Assembly: GCF_019038595.1 (NCBI RefSeq)
Contig: NZ_JAHOPF010000001.1
Span: 558,001-622,000, forward strand
Source: Kaistella soli
GTDB taxonomy: Bacteria; Bacteroidota; Bacteroidia; Flavobacteriales; Weeksellaceae
DNA length: 64,000 bases
Direction of reading: 5' to 3'
In this document: in pieces, positions 1 through 8,089 of the stretch
Layout: every line of letters starts with the position of its first letter
Position numbering within the stretch: the first letter of the stretch is position 1
Position numbers and translations under genes: made by a program
Notes under the pieces: model-generated
Databases searched by the model: none
What the model saw: only the letters and a program-made list of their open reading frames with translations
What the model was told of the DNA's origin: nothing

Positions 1-240
1 ATTATATACAGAAATGTGAAACTCAATACAGATTTTGAATGTATTCTGGATATTGCGGTTCAGTTTAAAGAAGAGATCGTAGAAGGCGACGACGAAATTT
101 CATTTATCCCGGTGGTGATGGAAGTGGGTGATGTCGGCAGAAAGAAAGGCTGGAAAGAAATAGACTGTGAGGGTAAAACATTTATTTCTGAAAGAAAATT
201 TCCCAAACTTGATGCAGAAGTCGATTTCCGGATTGAATAA
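1..240 (+). CDS. 3' end of an unrecognised gene (partial)
   Basis: The reading frame is open from the first base of the window to the TAA at 238-240, so this is probably the C-terminal end of a longer protein. A GTG at 16 could also serve as a start and would give 74 residues, but there is no clear ribosome-binding site in the few bases visible. The visible part is acidic and rich in beta-prone stretches, with an EGDDE run and a GWKEIDCEG segment. I do not recognise the family. It ends just before a strong bidirectional hairpin shared with the convergent DUF4920 gene. Confidence 0.5.
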   Translation: MIYRNVKLNTDFECILDIAVQFKEEIVEGDDEISFIPVVMEVGDVGRKKGWKEIDCEGKTFISERKFPKLDAEVDFRIE

Positions 241-241
241 A

Positions 242-275
242 AAAGCGAAGTCATTGACTTCGCTTTATATATTTT
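242..275. terminator. Bidirectional intrinsic terminator
   Basis: A perfect 11-bp stem (242-252 with 256-266, core GCGAAGTC/GACTTCGC) has a 3-base loop and an AT-rich tail. It lies between two convergent genes and can serve both. Confidence 0.8.
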
Positions 276-285
276 TAATTGATAA

Positions 286-789
286 TTAATTAACCACCTT
301 AATTCCGGAAGCCATAAATCTGATCTCTTCCTGAGGTTTGGTAATAGCATCGATTTCCGCCTGAGATTTTTTTGCATCTTCAGCATAATGTTTCTGTTCA
401 TCTACAGAAATTACTTTCGTTTCTGCGTTGCCTTCCAATACTACATTTTTACCGATCAGAGCGGTAGGAACGAAGAACGCATAGTCTTTCATTTTTACAA
501 AAAACTTATCGTTATTTTCTGTTTCTACTGTTAACCAACAGCCTTTTTTATCACAAACATCGGTTACTTTGCCTTTTACCGCTATGTTTTCAACTTTTTT
601 TGCCTTTTTTAATTTCTTCTCTAGATTCTTTGCAGAAATTGCAGTCTTTTCAGCTTTTGCAGAAACCTGAGCACCATAAACATCACCAACCAAAGCATTT
701 CCTGCTGGCGGACCTGATTTTTTTTCTGTTTCCTGAGCAAAAACGACTGTGGAAAACGCAATAGTTAATAAAAGAGCTAATTTTTTCAT
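286..789 (-). CDS. DUF4920 domain secreted protein
   Basis: I place the start at the ATG at 789, which gives a clean signal peptide (MKKLALLLTIAFSTVVFA, then Q). The upstream in-frame ATG at 831 would bury that signal behind 14 extra residues. The mature part has a Lys-rich helical stretch and then an OB-like beta domain with VKGKVTDVCDKKGCW, the pattern I associate with DUF4920 proteins of Bacteroidota. The two cysteines in CDKKGC could form a disulfide or bind metal. The role is unknown and a periplasmic location is likely. A TATTTTTG promoter element lies just upstream on the minus strand. Confidence 0.75.
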   Translation of the reverse strand: MKKLALLLTIAFSTVVFAQETEKKSGPPAGNALVGDVYGAQVSAKAEKTAISAKNLEKKLKKAKKVENIAVKGKVTDVCDKKGCWLTVETENNDKFFVKMKDYAFFVPTALIGKNVVLEGNAETKVISVDEQKHYAEDAKKSQAEIDAITKPQEEIRFMASGIKVVN

Positions 790-804
790 TTTTTTTAATT
801 TCCA

Positions 805-831
805 CAAAAATAATAAATATTTTTCATTCAA
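805..831 (-). promoter_or_regulatory. Probable promoter of the DUF4920 gene
   Basis: On the minus strand TATTTTTG (805-812) matches the Bacteroidota -7 consensus TAnnTTTG. A TTG lies 16 bases upstream (829-831), slightly closer than usual. Confidence 0.5.
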
Positions 832-983
832 ATTTTTATAAAACTAAATTTTGAATAAAATTGATCAATTAGTCTCACTCAAAAAGGAAAATCATTACAT
901 AAAATTAATATATTTACGGCTTTCAAATTTGAATACGGAAAATTACCGGTATTCTAAAGCGGAAAATTGAAAACTAATTTTTT

Positions 984-2393
984 ATGAAGAAAAAACTCAA
1001 ACTGTGGGATTCCACAATGCTCGTAATGGGCTCTATGATCGGAAGCGGAATATTTATCGTAAGTTCCGATATGATGCGGAATCTCGGCTCAGGCTACTGG
1101 CTCATTGCAGTGTGGATTATTACGGGCATCATGACGGTGGCAGCTGCAATTTCTTACGGAGAACTTTCTTCCATGTTTCCGAAAGCCGGTGGACAATACA
1201 CTTATATGACAGAAATTTTCGGGAAAATGACAGGCTTTCTCTACGGGTGGGGTCTTTTTACGGTAATACAAACCGGAACAATTGCTGCAGTAGCAATGGC
1301 TTTCGGAAAGTTTACCGCTTATCTGATCCCTGCGCTTAACAATTCTCAACCGATCTTCCAAAGTGGAAGTTTCAAAATAACCTGGGTTCAGATTTTAGCA
1401 ATTGTCGTGATCTTACTCCTCACTTTTATCAATACGAAAGGGGTGAAAAACGGCAAATTTCTGCAGAATATTTTTACAACTTCTAAAATTATAGCACTGC
1501 TCGGCATTATTGTTTTCGGATTTCTTTTTGTGAAAGATTCACAGTGGGCGCAAAACATGAGTTTTGGATGGAATGCCTTTCAGGATTTTGGAAAAGAAGT
1601 AGGAAACGATCTGATGCCAACCGGCTGGAAATCTATCGGAAGTCTTACCCTCTTAGGCGGTATTGCAGCAGCGATGGTTGGATCGGTTTTCAGTTCTGTT
1701 GCCTGGGAAAATGTCACATTTGTTTCAGGAGAAATTGAAAATCCGAAAAAAAACGTTGTGAAAGCAATGGTGTTGGGAACCACAGTGGTAATGGTTTTGT
1801 ATCTTTTGGTCAATTTTGTTTATCTCAACGCTTTGGATCGTGACGGTATTGCATTTGCTGATAAAAACCGTCCTGCAGTTGCCGCTTCGGAAGTTATTTT
1901 CGGTAATCTCGGAACAGTGATTATGGCGGTTTTAGTTATGATTTCTACTTTTGGCTGTATCAACGGTTTGGTTTTAGCCGGAGCGCGCGTGTTCCAGACG
2001 ATGGCAAAAGACGGACTGTTTTTTAAACAGGCGATCGAGAACAATAAAAATGAGGTTCCAGAAAAATCGCTCTGGATGCAGGGAATTTGGGCGTCAGTTC
2101 TTGCACTCAGCGGGCAGTACGGAGACTTACTCGATATGATTTCCTTCGTGATTGTCTTATTTTATATGATTACCGTTTTTGGAGTAATCTACCTTAGAAT
2201 CAAAAAACCCGACCTCGAGAGACCTTATAAAACCTGGCTTTATCCGGTAACACCTGTTTTGTATCTCTTAATCGGAAGTGCCTTTTGTATTCTACTCATT
2301 TGGTTCAAGCCTCAGTACACATGGCCGGGATTCATCCTGATCTCACTTGGATTACCCGTATATTGGTTTATCAACAGGAGAAAAGCGGAATAA
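984..2393 (+). CDS. APC family amino acid permease
   Basis: A 469-residue polytopic inner-membrane protein, the usual length for the amino acid-polyamine-organocation family. The first helix carries the family signature GSMIGSGIF near residue 20, where the backbone of the unwound helix binds the substrate carboxylate and amino groups. Around 12 hydrophobic segments follow. It probably imports or exchanges an amino acid by ion coupling, but the substrate cannot be read from sequence. It stands alone: divergent from the DUF4920 gene and followed by a hairpin (GAAGC...GCTTC, 2401-2422) and repeat-like DNA. Confidence 0.85.
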   Translation: MKKKLKLWDSTMLVMGSMIGSGIFIVSSDMMRNLGSGYWLIAVWIITGIMTVAAAISYGELSSMFPKAGGQYTYMTEIFGKMTGFLYGWGLFTVIQTGTIAAVAMAFGKFTAYLIPALNNSQPIFQSGSFKITWVQILAIVVILLLTFINTKGVKNGKFLQNIFTTSKIIALLGIIVFGFLFVKDSQWAQNMSFGWNAFQDFGKEVGNDLMPTGWKSIGSLTLLGGIAAAMVGSVFSSVAWENVTFVSGEIENPKKNVVKAMVLGTTVVMVLYLLVNFVYLNALDRDGIAFADKNRPAVAASEVIFGNLGTVIMAVLVMISTFGCINGLVLAGARVFQTMAKDGLFFKQAIENNKNEVPEKSLWMQGIWASVLALSGQYGDLLDMISFVIVLFYMITVFGVIYLRIKKPDLERPYKTWLYPVTPVLYLLIGSAFCILLIWFKPQYTWPGFILISLGLPVYWFINRRKAE

Positions 2394-2436
2394 TTTCTTA
2401 GAAGCAACAAGGTTTTCGCTTCTGTGAAAAACCCGT

Positions 2437-2476
2437 CCTGCTGTTCATTACAATCTTTCCACAGCCAGCAGGGCTA
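2437..2476 (-). repeat. Palindromic intergenic element, diverged copy
   Basis: CCTGCTG (2437-2443) pairs with CAGCAGG (2466-2472). Read on the minus strand it begins TAGCCC and contains AAAGATTG followed by a GGAC-ending segment. That resembles the element at 2829-2906 on the plus strand, so the two flank the DUF2007 gene in opposite orientation. The alignment was done by eye. Confidence 0.4.
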
Positions 2477-2563
2477 AAAGCTCTGCCGTTTCTCTTTTTA
2501 AAAAATGTCGCGCAAGTAAAAAAATGAACTGTTAATTATTTTGTATTTTTATAAAAAGAAAAA

Positions 2564-2800
2564 ATGTCAGAATTAGTCCCTGTTTTTCAGTCCTCCTATC
2601 TCTATGAAATCGAATTGGCAAAAACCAAGCTCGCTTCAAGAGCCATACCAAGCCATATCAAAAATGAGTACGTTAATAATATTGCCGTTTTTCCCATCTC
2701 TCAAAATTACTTTCTGATGGTCAATGAAAAAGATTTAGAGGAGGCTCTGAAAATTCTTCAGGAAACGAACGAAATAGATGAAGACGAAAATCTGTTATAA
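2564..2800 (+). CDS. DUF2007 family small protein
   Basis: A 78-residue protein matching the PF09413-type fold (putative signal-transducing DUF2007): an N-terminal VPVFQSSYLYEIELAKTKLASRAIPSHIKNE section, a strand with YFLMV, then VNEKDLEEALKIL. The fold resembles the ferredoxin-like regulatory domain of PII-type proteins. There are no catalytic residues and no known partner. An A-rich leader with AAAGAAAAA precedes the ATG. It is monocistronic and flanked by two repeat-like elements. Confidence 0.75.
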   Translation: MSELVPVFQSSYLYEIELAKTKLASRAIPSHIKNEYVNNIAVFPISQNYFLMVNEKDLEEALKILQETNEIDEDENLL

Positions 2801-2827
2801 CCCGCGGAAAAACACCTCATCTTACTT

Positions 2828-2906
2828 CTAGCCCCGATTGCAGTGTAAATCCTTTTTTGCCAGGCTTAGGTTGGGCTGAAAAAAGATTGCAGCGGAAAGC
2901 GGGACC
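2828..2906 (+). repeat. Palindromic intergenic element
   Basis: It begins CTAGCCCCGATTGCAG and ends with AAGATTGCAGCGGAAAGCGGGAC. The octamer GATTGCAG occurs twice (2836-2843, 2885-2892). TTTTTT (2853-2858) can pair with AAAAAA (2879-2884) to form a central hairpin. The arrangement resembles short non-coding elements I recall from Chryseobacterium intergenic regions. No open frame spans it. Confidence 0.45.
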
Positions 2907-2960
2907 GTACTTCCGGAAAATATCACACTTTCCTGCTCCTAAAAACCCTTCGTTTTCCTT

Positions 2961-2990
2961 TTGTCCTGCCTCATAAATTCCTTATCTTTG
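2961..2990 (+). promoter_or_regulatory. Promoter of menB
   Basis: TTG (2961-2963), 19 bases, then TATCTTTG (2983-2990) is an exact match to the Bacteroidota consensus TTG-N19-TAnnTTTG. The menB ATG follows 20 bases downstream. Confidence 0.8.
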
Positions 2991-3009
2991 GCCCAAATTT
3001 TACAACAAA

Positions 3010-3846
3010 ATGATCGACTGGAAAACCGTAAAAGAATACGAAGATATTACCTATCAAAAAAGTGGTGCAGTTGCAAGAATTGCGATCAACAGACCTGAGG
3101 TCCGCAACGCATTTCGCCCGAAAACTACCTCAGAATTATATGATGCTTTTTACCACGTTTCAGAAGATGCTTCTGTAGGCGTTGTACTGCTTACCGGCGA
3201 AGGTCCGAGTCCGAAAGACGGCGGACACGCATTTTGCAGCGGTGGTGACCAAAAAGCTCGTGGAGAACAGGGTTACGTTGGTGAAGACGGACGTCACCGT
3301 TTGAATATTTTGGAAGTTCAGCGGCTGATCCGTTTTATGCCGAAAGTAGTCATTGCCGTGGTAAACGGCTGGGCAGTTGGCGGCGGACATTCATTACACG
3401 TTGTTTGCGACCTTACTTTAGCCAGTGAAGAACACGCGATTTTCAAACAGACAGATGCTGATGTTACAAGCTTTGACGGTGGTTACGGTTCTGCATATTT
3501 GGCGAAAATGGTCGGACAGAAAAAAGCCCGTGAAATTTTCTTTTTGGGAAGAAACTATTCAGCGAAAGAAGCGGAAGCAATGGGAATGGTAAATGCGGTA
3601 ATTCCTCATGCTGAACTGGAAGAAACTTCTTATCAGTGGGCCCAGGAAATTTTAGGAAAATCACCAATGTCAATCCGGATGCTCAAATTCGCAATGAATT
3701 TAACTGATGACGGAATGGTAGGACAGCAGGTTTTTGCAGGTGAAGCCACGCGTTTAGCTTACATGACGGAGGAAGCCAAAGAAGGCAGAAACGCATTCCT
3801 TGAAAAAAGAAAGCCCGATTTCGGGGAAAACAAATGGATTTCTTAA
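3010..3846 (+). CDS. menB: 1,4-dihydroxy-2-naphthoyl-CoA synthase
   Basis: MenB closes the second ring of the menaquinone head group, converting o-succinylbenzoyl-CoA to 1,4-dihydroxy-2-naphthoyl-CoA. The 278-residue length fits this crotonase-fold family. The oxyanion-hole and active-site segments are present: AFCSGGDQ near residue 75, GWAVGGGHSL near 120, and TDADVTSFDGGYGS near 150, which carries the catalytic Asp region specific to MenB. The C-terminal KRKPDF segment is also typical. It is followed by menA, so this is a menaquinone pair; other men genes are not in the window. Confidence 0.95.
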   Translation: MIDWKTVKEYEDITYQKSGAVARIAINRPEVRNAFRPKTTSELYDAFYHVSEDASVGVVLLTGEGPSPKDGGHAFCSGGDQKARGEQGYVGEDGRHRLNILEVQRLIRFMPKVVIAVVNGWAVGGGHSLHVVCDLTLASEEHAIFKQTDADVTSFDGGYGSAYLAKMVGQKKAREIFFLGRNYSAKEAEAMGMVNAVIPHAELEETSYQWAQEILGKSPMSIRMLKFAMNLTDDGMVGQQVFAGEATRLAYMTEEAKEGRNAFLEKRKPDFGENKWIS

Positions 3847-3847
3847 C

Positions 3848-3903
3848 ATAAGTATTCAGTGGTGAGCACGGTGCTCATTACCATTACTTAATACTTATTT
3901 TTT
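3848..3903 (+). terminator. Nested hairpin with T-run between menB and menA
   Basis: An outer 9-bp stem ATAAGTATT/AATACTTAT (3848-3856, 3890-3898) encloses an inner perfect palindrome TGAGCAC-G-GTGCTCA (3863-3877). A run of T follows directly and ends at the menA ATG. It looks like an intrinsic terminator or attenuator within the operon. Confidence 0.6.
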
Positions 3904-3904
3904 T

Positions 3905-4834
3905 ATGACTGATTGGATACAAGCCGCAAGACTGCGCACTTTGCCGCTTTCTCTGAGCGGAATTATAATGGGTTCTTTCATTGCAAGATGGAGAATTTTA
4001 GAAAACGGCGGAACCTGGGACTGGAGGATTTTTGCGATGGCCATGCTGGTGACGCTTCTTTATCAGGTGCTGTCAAATTTCGCAAACGATTATGGGGACG
4101 GCGTTAAAGGAACCGATAAACTCAGAGCAAATGAGGCAGAACAGAGAGCTGTAGCTTCAGGCAGAATAACAGCGAATCAAATGAAAAATGCCGTGATTCT
4201 GTTTGCGGTGCTTTCCCTGATTGCAACCGTTGCGCTTTTATATCTCGCATTTTTCAAAGAAAATTTAATGAACGAATTCTACATATTCGTAGGATTGGGA
4301 ATAGCGTGTATTTTAGCAGCGATTGGGTATACCGTTGGAAAAAAACCTTACGGTTACATGGGTCTCGGAGATGTTTTTGTTTTCATATTTTTCGGATTGG
4401 TTTCGGTATGCGGAAGTTATTTCCTGTTCACCAAAACTTTTCACTGGGACATGCTTCTTCCAGCGACAGCGATAGGAATGTTAAGCGCCGCAGTGCTGAA
4501 TCTGAATAACATGCGCGACATTGAAAGTGATGCCTTAAGCGGCAAAAAAACGCTGGCTTTAAGACTCGGTTTTAAAAAGGCGATGGTTTATGAAGTCATT
4601 CTTTTGCAGCTGCCTTTAATTCTGATTCTTGTTTTCATGATGATGAACGGCCTGCATACGGAAAGGAAATATTACGCTTTCATCTTTTTTATTCTGATGT
4701 TTCCTATGACAGGACTCCGGAGAAAAATAATGCTGGTAAAAGAACCGAGTGAACTGGATCCGTTCTTAAAACAGGTCGGTATCATGACTTTGATGATGGC
4801 GGTTTTAGTAGCGTTTGGACTCAATTATTTTTAA
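3905..4834 (+). CDS. menA: 1,4-dihydroxy-2-naphthoate polyprenyltransferase
   Basis: MenA is an integral membrane UbiA-family prenyltransferase that attaches the polyprenyl chain to 1,4-dihydroxy-2-naphthoate to make demethylmenaquinone. The 309 residues contain about eight to nine hydrophobic helices. The first Asp-rich motif, NDYGDGVKGTD (about residues 61-71), and the second, NNMRDIESD (about 200), bind the Mg-diphosphate of the prenyl donor. It sits 58 bases after menB, separated by a terminator-like hairpin, so its expression may be partly independent. A polyprenyl synthase that could supply the chain is at 60041. Confidence 0.93.
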   Translation: MTDWIQAARLRTLPLSLSGIIMGSFIARWRILENGGTWDWRIFAMAMLVTLLYQVLSNFANDYGDGVKGTDKLRANEAEQRAVASGRITANQMKNAVILFAVLSLIATVALLYLAFFKENLMNEFYIFVGLGIACILAAIGYTVGKKPYGYMGLGDVFVFIFFGLVSVCGSYFLFTKTFHWDMLLPATAIGMLSAAVLNLNNMRDIESDALSGKKTLALRLGFKKAMVYEVILLQLPLILILVFMMMNGLHTERKYYAFIFFILMFPMTGLRRKIMLVKEPSELDPFLKQVGIMTLMMAVLVAFGLNYF

Positions 4835-4850
4835 CCGAAACACAACCAAA

Positions 4851-5531
4851 ATGAAAATACAATATCTCGGACAAAACTGTTTTCTGTTCACCTATAACGG
4901 AAAAAATATCTTAAGCGATCCTTTTTACAATCATGGGAAAGTACAGTCGGGTTTTGATATCGCAGCACAGAAAATTGATTTTATATTGATTACTCATGCT
5001 CACGGCGATCATACCGCTGATGTAAAAGAAGTTCTGCAGCATCATCCTGAGGCCCGAATTATTGCTCAGCCAGAAATCTCTGCATATTTTGGTCATTCAA
5101 ATTCCATCGATATTAATTTCGGCGGCTCTGCAAAGTTTGATGATCTGAAGATTTCCATGGTTCCGGCAAGTCACACGAGCTCTTTTCCGGACGGAACTTA
5201 CGGCGGAGAACCTTGCGGCTATGTTTTCAGATTTCAGGGAAAAAACGTTTATCTGGCAGGCGACACCGGCGTAATGGCTGATATGGGAATATTTCCGCAA
5301 CTGTTCGGTAATATTGACTTAGCAATACTTCCGATCGGTTCGCATTATACGATGTGTGCCAGAAAAGCAAGTTTTGCAGCGGCTGAATTATTAAAAACAA
5401 ATAAAGTGATCGGCTGTCATTTCGATACGTTTGCACCGATAAAAATCAATCACGAAGAAGCTTTAAAACGTTTTGAAGAAAAAGGAGTGGAGTTGGTGCT
5501 GCCTCAACTGGGAGAAATACTTGACGTATAG
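4851..5531 (+). CDS. Metallo-beta-lactamase-fold hydrolase (UPF0173 type)
   Basis: A 226-residue metal-dependent hydrolase. I use the ATG at 4851 (MKIQYLGQNCF) rather than the in-frame ATG at 4815, which lies inside menA. The zinc motif THAHGDH lies near residue 47, a further HTSSFPDGTYGGEPCGY segment follows, then AGDTGV and a late GCHFDTF. This pattern matches the UPF0173/YtkL-type group, whose substrate is not well defined. It starts 17 bases after menA and is probably co-transcribed, suggesting a hydrolytic step linked to quinone or CoA-thioester metabolism. That link is inference. Confidence 0.85.
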   Translation: MKIQYLGQNCFLFTYNGKNILSDPFYNHGKVQSGFDIAAQKIDFILITHAHGDHTADVKEVLQHHPEARIIAQPEISAYFGHSNSIDINFGGSAKFDDLKISMVPASHTSSFPDGTYGGEPCGYVFRFQGKNVYLAGDTGVMADMGIFPQLFGNIDLAILPIGSHYTMCARKASFAAAELLKTNKVIGCHFDTFAPIKINHEEALKRFEEKGVELVLPQLGEILDV

Positions 5532-5542
5532 ACACAAAAAAT

Positions 5543-5635
5543 GGCAAGCTACCTAAATCACACCGCTACAACCGTTTACCTTTGCTGCGTTCCCACCCTG
5601 GAGGATTCACAGGAGCTGGTTGTTTAGGACTTGCC
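5543..5635 (-). ncRNA. ffs: Signal recognition particle RNA (small, 4.5S-like)
   Basis: On the minus strand the transcript starts GGCAAGTCC and ends GGTAGCTTGCC, so the ends pair (GGCAAG/CTTGCC) in a long rod-like fold of about 93 bases. The apical part contains CCAGGGTGGGAACGCAGCAA followed by GGTAA. This corresponds to the conserved SRP domain IV (asymmetric and symmetric loops with the GGAA-type tetraloop region) that binds Ffh. It has no open frame and its own excellent promoter. It lies antisense to, and just beyond, the end of the hydrolase gene. Confidence 0.9.
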
Positions 5636-5639
5636 GGTG

Positions 5640-5670
5640 CAAAGATAAGGGTTTAATTCAAAATTCAAAA
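5640..5670 (-). promoter_or_regulatory. Promoter of the SRP RNA gene
   Basis: On the minus strand TTTTG (5666-5670), 18 bases, then TATCTTTG (5640-5647) is an exact consensus match, ending four bases before the predicted 5' end of the RNA. Confidence 0.85.
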
Positions 5671-5709
5671 CTCAAATTCAAAAAAAAATAAAAATTATAA
5701 TTTTCTGGT

Positions 5710-6288
5710 ATGGTAAAAAATGTTTATGCTGTTGGTTTCGTGTTGTTTATTGCAACGATGGTAATTTTTTTCGGAATGTATTTTTTCGGTATGAACACCG
5801 ATTATTTCAATAATTCACTGCTTTTAAACGCATTTCTGCTTCCTGTTGTATATGTAGCCGGGGCTTATATTTCTGTAATTTCCGCTAAAAAAGCCGGACA
5901 GCCGATGGGATTTCAGGCTGTTTTCGGAAGGGCTTTCAAACCGACGTTTGTCGGGGGATTTCTTTCGATAGTTACGATGTATCTTTTCCTGAATTTTGTT
6001 GATAAAGATGCAAAAGACTTGCTCAATTTCCAGTATATCGACAGACAGAAAACCGAGCTCAATAACGAATACAACAAAGCAAAAGTGGGCATGACTGATG
6101 AAGGGCAGAAGAAAGAACTCGATAAAAATTATAACGCGCGTCTGCAGAGTTTTTCCCCTGAAATGATTAAAGATAAAGACATGTTTTCGTTCCGTCAGTT
6201 TACCTATTATTTCGGGGCGATTATGGTTTTTTACGTAATTTTATCCGTGTTTTTCGGAAGTTTTTTCCGAAGCAGAATCGAGCATTAA
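5710..6288 (+). CDS. DUF4199 membrane protein
   Basis: A 192-residue protein with four likely membrane helices: two at the N terminus, one near residues 75-95 and one near 165-185. Between the last two lies a charged soluble segment (DRQKTELNNEYNKAK). This layout and the N-terminal pattern fit DUF4199, a family common in Bacteroidota with unknown function. It lies 64 bases upstream of a membrane glycosyltransferase, a neighbour I recall for this family, which hints at a shared role in envelope glycosylation. That role is inference. Confidence 0.75.
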   Translation: MVKNVYAVGFVLFIATMVIFFGMYFFGMNTDYFNNSLLLNAFLLPVVYVAGAYISVISAKKAGQPMGFQAVFGRAFKPTFVGGFLSIVTMYLFLNFVDKDAKDLLNFQYIDRQKTELNNEYNKAKVGMTDEGQKKELDKNYNARLQSFSPEMIKDKDMFSFRQFTYYFGAIMVFYVILSVFFGSFFRSRIEH

Positions 6289-6351
6289 ATCTTTGCTAAT
6301 CAATTTTAAAATAACTGTATATAATCTGAATTTACAATTTCAATACAATAA

Positions 6352-7302
6352 ATGAATTTATCCATCATTATACCTCTTCTCAACGAAGAAGAATCTCTTG
6401 AAGAACTGTTCTCAAGAATCGACAAAGTGTGTAAAACGGCAAACCTGTCTTACGAAATCTGGTTCGTAGACGACGGAAGCACCGATCTTTCCTGGAGCAT
6501 TATCGAAAACATGAAAATTCAGTTTCCACAGATTCATGGGATTAAATTTTCCAGAAATTATGGAAAATCCCAGGCACTTCATGCAGCTTTCGAAAGAGCA
6601 AACGGCGACGTGGTAATCACTATGGATGCTGATCTGCAGGACTTTCCGGAAGAAATTCCTGAACTCTACAAAATGGTGAAGGAAGAAAACTACGATATTG
6701 TTTCGGGCTGGAAAAAGAAGCGTTTTGATAACGTAATGACCAAAAATCTTCCGTCTAAACTTTTCAATTCAGCAGCCAGAAAAGTTTCAGGCGTTGAACT
6801 TCACGATTTCAACTGCGGGTTGAAAGCCTACAAAAAACAGGTCGTAAAATCCATTGACGTTTACGGTGACATGCACCGTTATATTCCGGTTTTGGCTGCT
6901 AATGCAGGTTTCAGAAGAATTACCGAAAAAGAAGTGCAGCATCAGGCAAGACCTTATGGTATATCGAAATTCGGTACCGAAAGATTTGTCCGAGGGTTTT
7001 TAGATTTAATTACGCTTTGGTTTGTAAGCCGTTTCGGCGGAAGACCCATGCATTTCTTTGGCGCAGTCGGCACTTTGATGTTTATCATTGGGTTTCTTTC
7101 CGCCCTTTGGTTGGGAATTTCAAAATTGATTGATGTTTCCCGCGGAATTTATGGCCATCTTCTGACCAACAATGCGTGGTTTTTTATTGCATTAACCATG
7201 ATGGTTTTAGGAACATTGCTTTTTATCGCAGGGTTTTTAGGTGAAATGCTCATCAGAACCAACCGCGAACATAAAAATTATAATATTGACGAAGTAATTT
7301 AA
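6352..7302 (+). CDS. Family 2 glycosyltransferase, membrane anchored (DPM1/GtrB-like)
   Basis: A 316-residue GT-A fold enzyme with two C-terminal membrane helices. The N terminus reads LSIIIPLLNEEESLEEL, followed by FVDDGSTD (nucleotide binding) and MDADLQDFPEE (metal-binding DxD region). Two hydrophobic spans near residues 235-260 and 270-305 place it in the inner membrane with a cytoplasmic catalytic domain. Such enzymes usually transfer a sugar from a nucleotide donor onto polyprenyl phosphate. The sugar cannot be deduced. It probably forms a transcription unit with the DUF4199 gene before it. Confidence 0.88.
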   Translation: MNLSIIIPLLNEEESLEELFSRIDKVCKTANLSYEIWFVDDGSTDLSWSIIENMKIQFPQIHGIKFSRNYGKSQALHAAFERANGDVVITMDADLQDFPEEIPELYKMVKEENYDIVSGWKKKRFDNVMTKNLPSKLFNSAARKVSGVELHDFNCGLKAYKKQVVKSIDVYGDMHRYIPVLAANAGFRRITEKEVQHQARPYGISKFGTERFVRGFLDLITLWFVSRFGGRPMHFFGAVGTLMFIIGFLSALWLGISKLIDVSRGIYGHLLTNNAWFFIALTMMVLGTLLFIAGFLGEMLIRTNREHKNYNIDEVI

Positions 7303-7342
7303 GATGCATTCCTCAGGAATGCTGTCTAAATAAGATCTAAGC

Positions 7343-8044
7343 ATGAAGAATATATTTTTTCTGATTTTAATCTTTTCCGTGATCTCCTGCGGAAAAATTT
7401 CTCCCAAAGGAAATATCGAAAGCAAAGATATTCCGCTTGAAGAATTTGTAAATCTTAATTTGAAAGGGAAATTCCGGGTGTTTTACATTCATTCCGACAA
7501 AAATTTTGTGAACGTTGAAACCTATCCGAATATCTTAAATAACCTGAAGATTAAAATCAAGGATAAAACCCTGAACATTGAAGAAAAAAGGAAGACTGAA
7601 GGAGTTGATTTTTATAATGTTACCATCTATTCAAAATTTAATTTAGAGAAAGTTTCCATCTCTGATTCAGTGGAAATGAACATTTCGAGCGAAATTAAGA
7701 CCGATAACTTTAGGTTGAATTTAAAAAATAGCAGTAAATTTATTGGGTCGGTAAATTCACGCAGAGCAGAAGTGGAGATGACGCAGAAAAGCCGGGCGAA
7801 CTTTTTGGGTAAAACCAAAAATGCTGTCTTAAAAATCTCTGACACTGCCAGTATCATTGCGCCGTACTGGTACATCGAAAACCTGAACATTGATTCCCAA
7901 AACGGAAATTATGCAGAAGTGAATGTGAAAGATTCTTTAAAAGGAAATATTAAAAACACTTCAAAACTTGTGTACTATAATGATCCGATCCGTGCTTTTA
8001 AAATAGATAAAACGGCTGACGTAAAGAATAAAAAACTGGAGTAA
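7343..8044 (+). CDS. GIN-domain (DUF2807) lipoprotein
   Basis: A 233-residue lipoprotein: the signal peptide ends at a lipobox-like FSVISC (Cys17). The rest is a repetitive beta-strand protein with alternating VSISDSVEMNISS, LNLKNSSKFIGS and ADFLG-like rungs, typical of the DUF2807 putative auto-transporter adhesin head (GIN) fold. It is probably surface or periplasmic. There is no catalytic motif. It starts 40 bases after the glycosyltransferase, separated by a small GCATTCC/GGAATGC hairpin (7306-7322). Confidence 0.78.
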   Translation: MKNIFFLILIFSVISCGKISPKGNIESKDIPLEEFVNLNLKGKFRVFYIHSDKNFVNVETYPNILNNLKIKIKDKTLNIEEKRKTEGVDFYNVTIYSKFNLEKVSISDSVEMNISSEIKTDNFRLNLKNSSKFIGSVNSRRAEVEMTQKSRANFLGKTKNAVLKISDTASIIAPYWYIENLNIDSQNGNYAEVNVKDSLKGNIKNTSKLVYYNDPIRAFKIDKTADVKNKKLE

Positions 8045-8089
8045 ATCTCCAAAAAAAATAAAGTCAAATAATACCAAACTAAATTAAAC

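Noticed and set aside
7306-7322. GCATTCC/GGAATGC hairpin as a terminator
   Set aside because: No T-run follows and the next gene starts 20 bases later, so a terminator is not supported.
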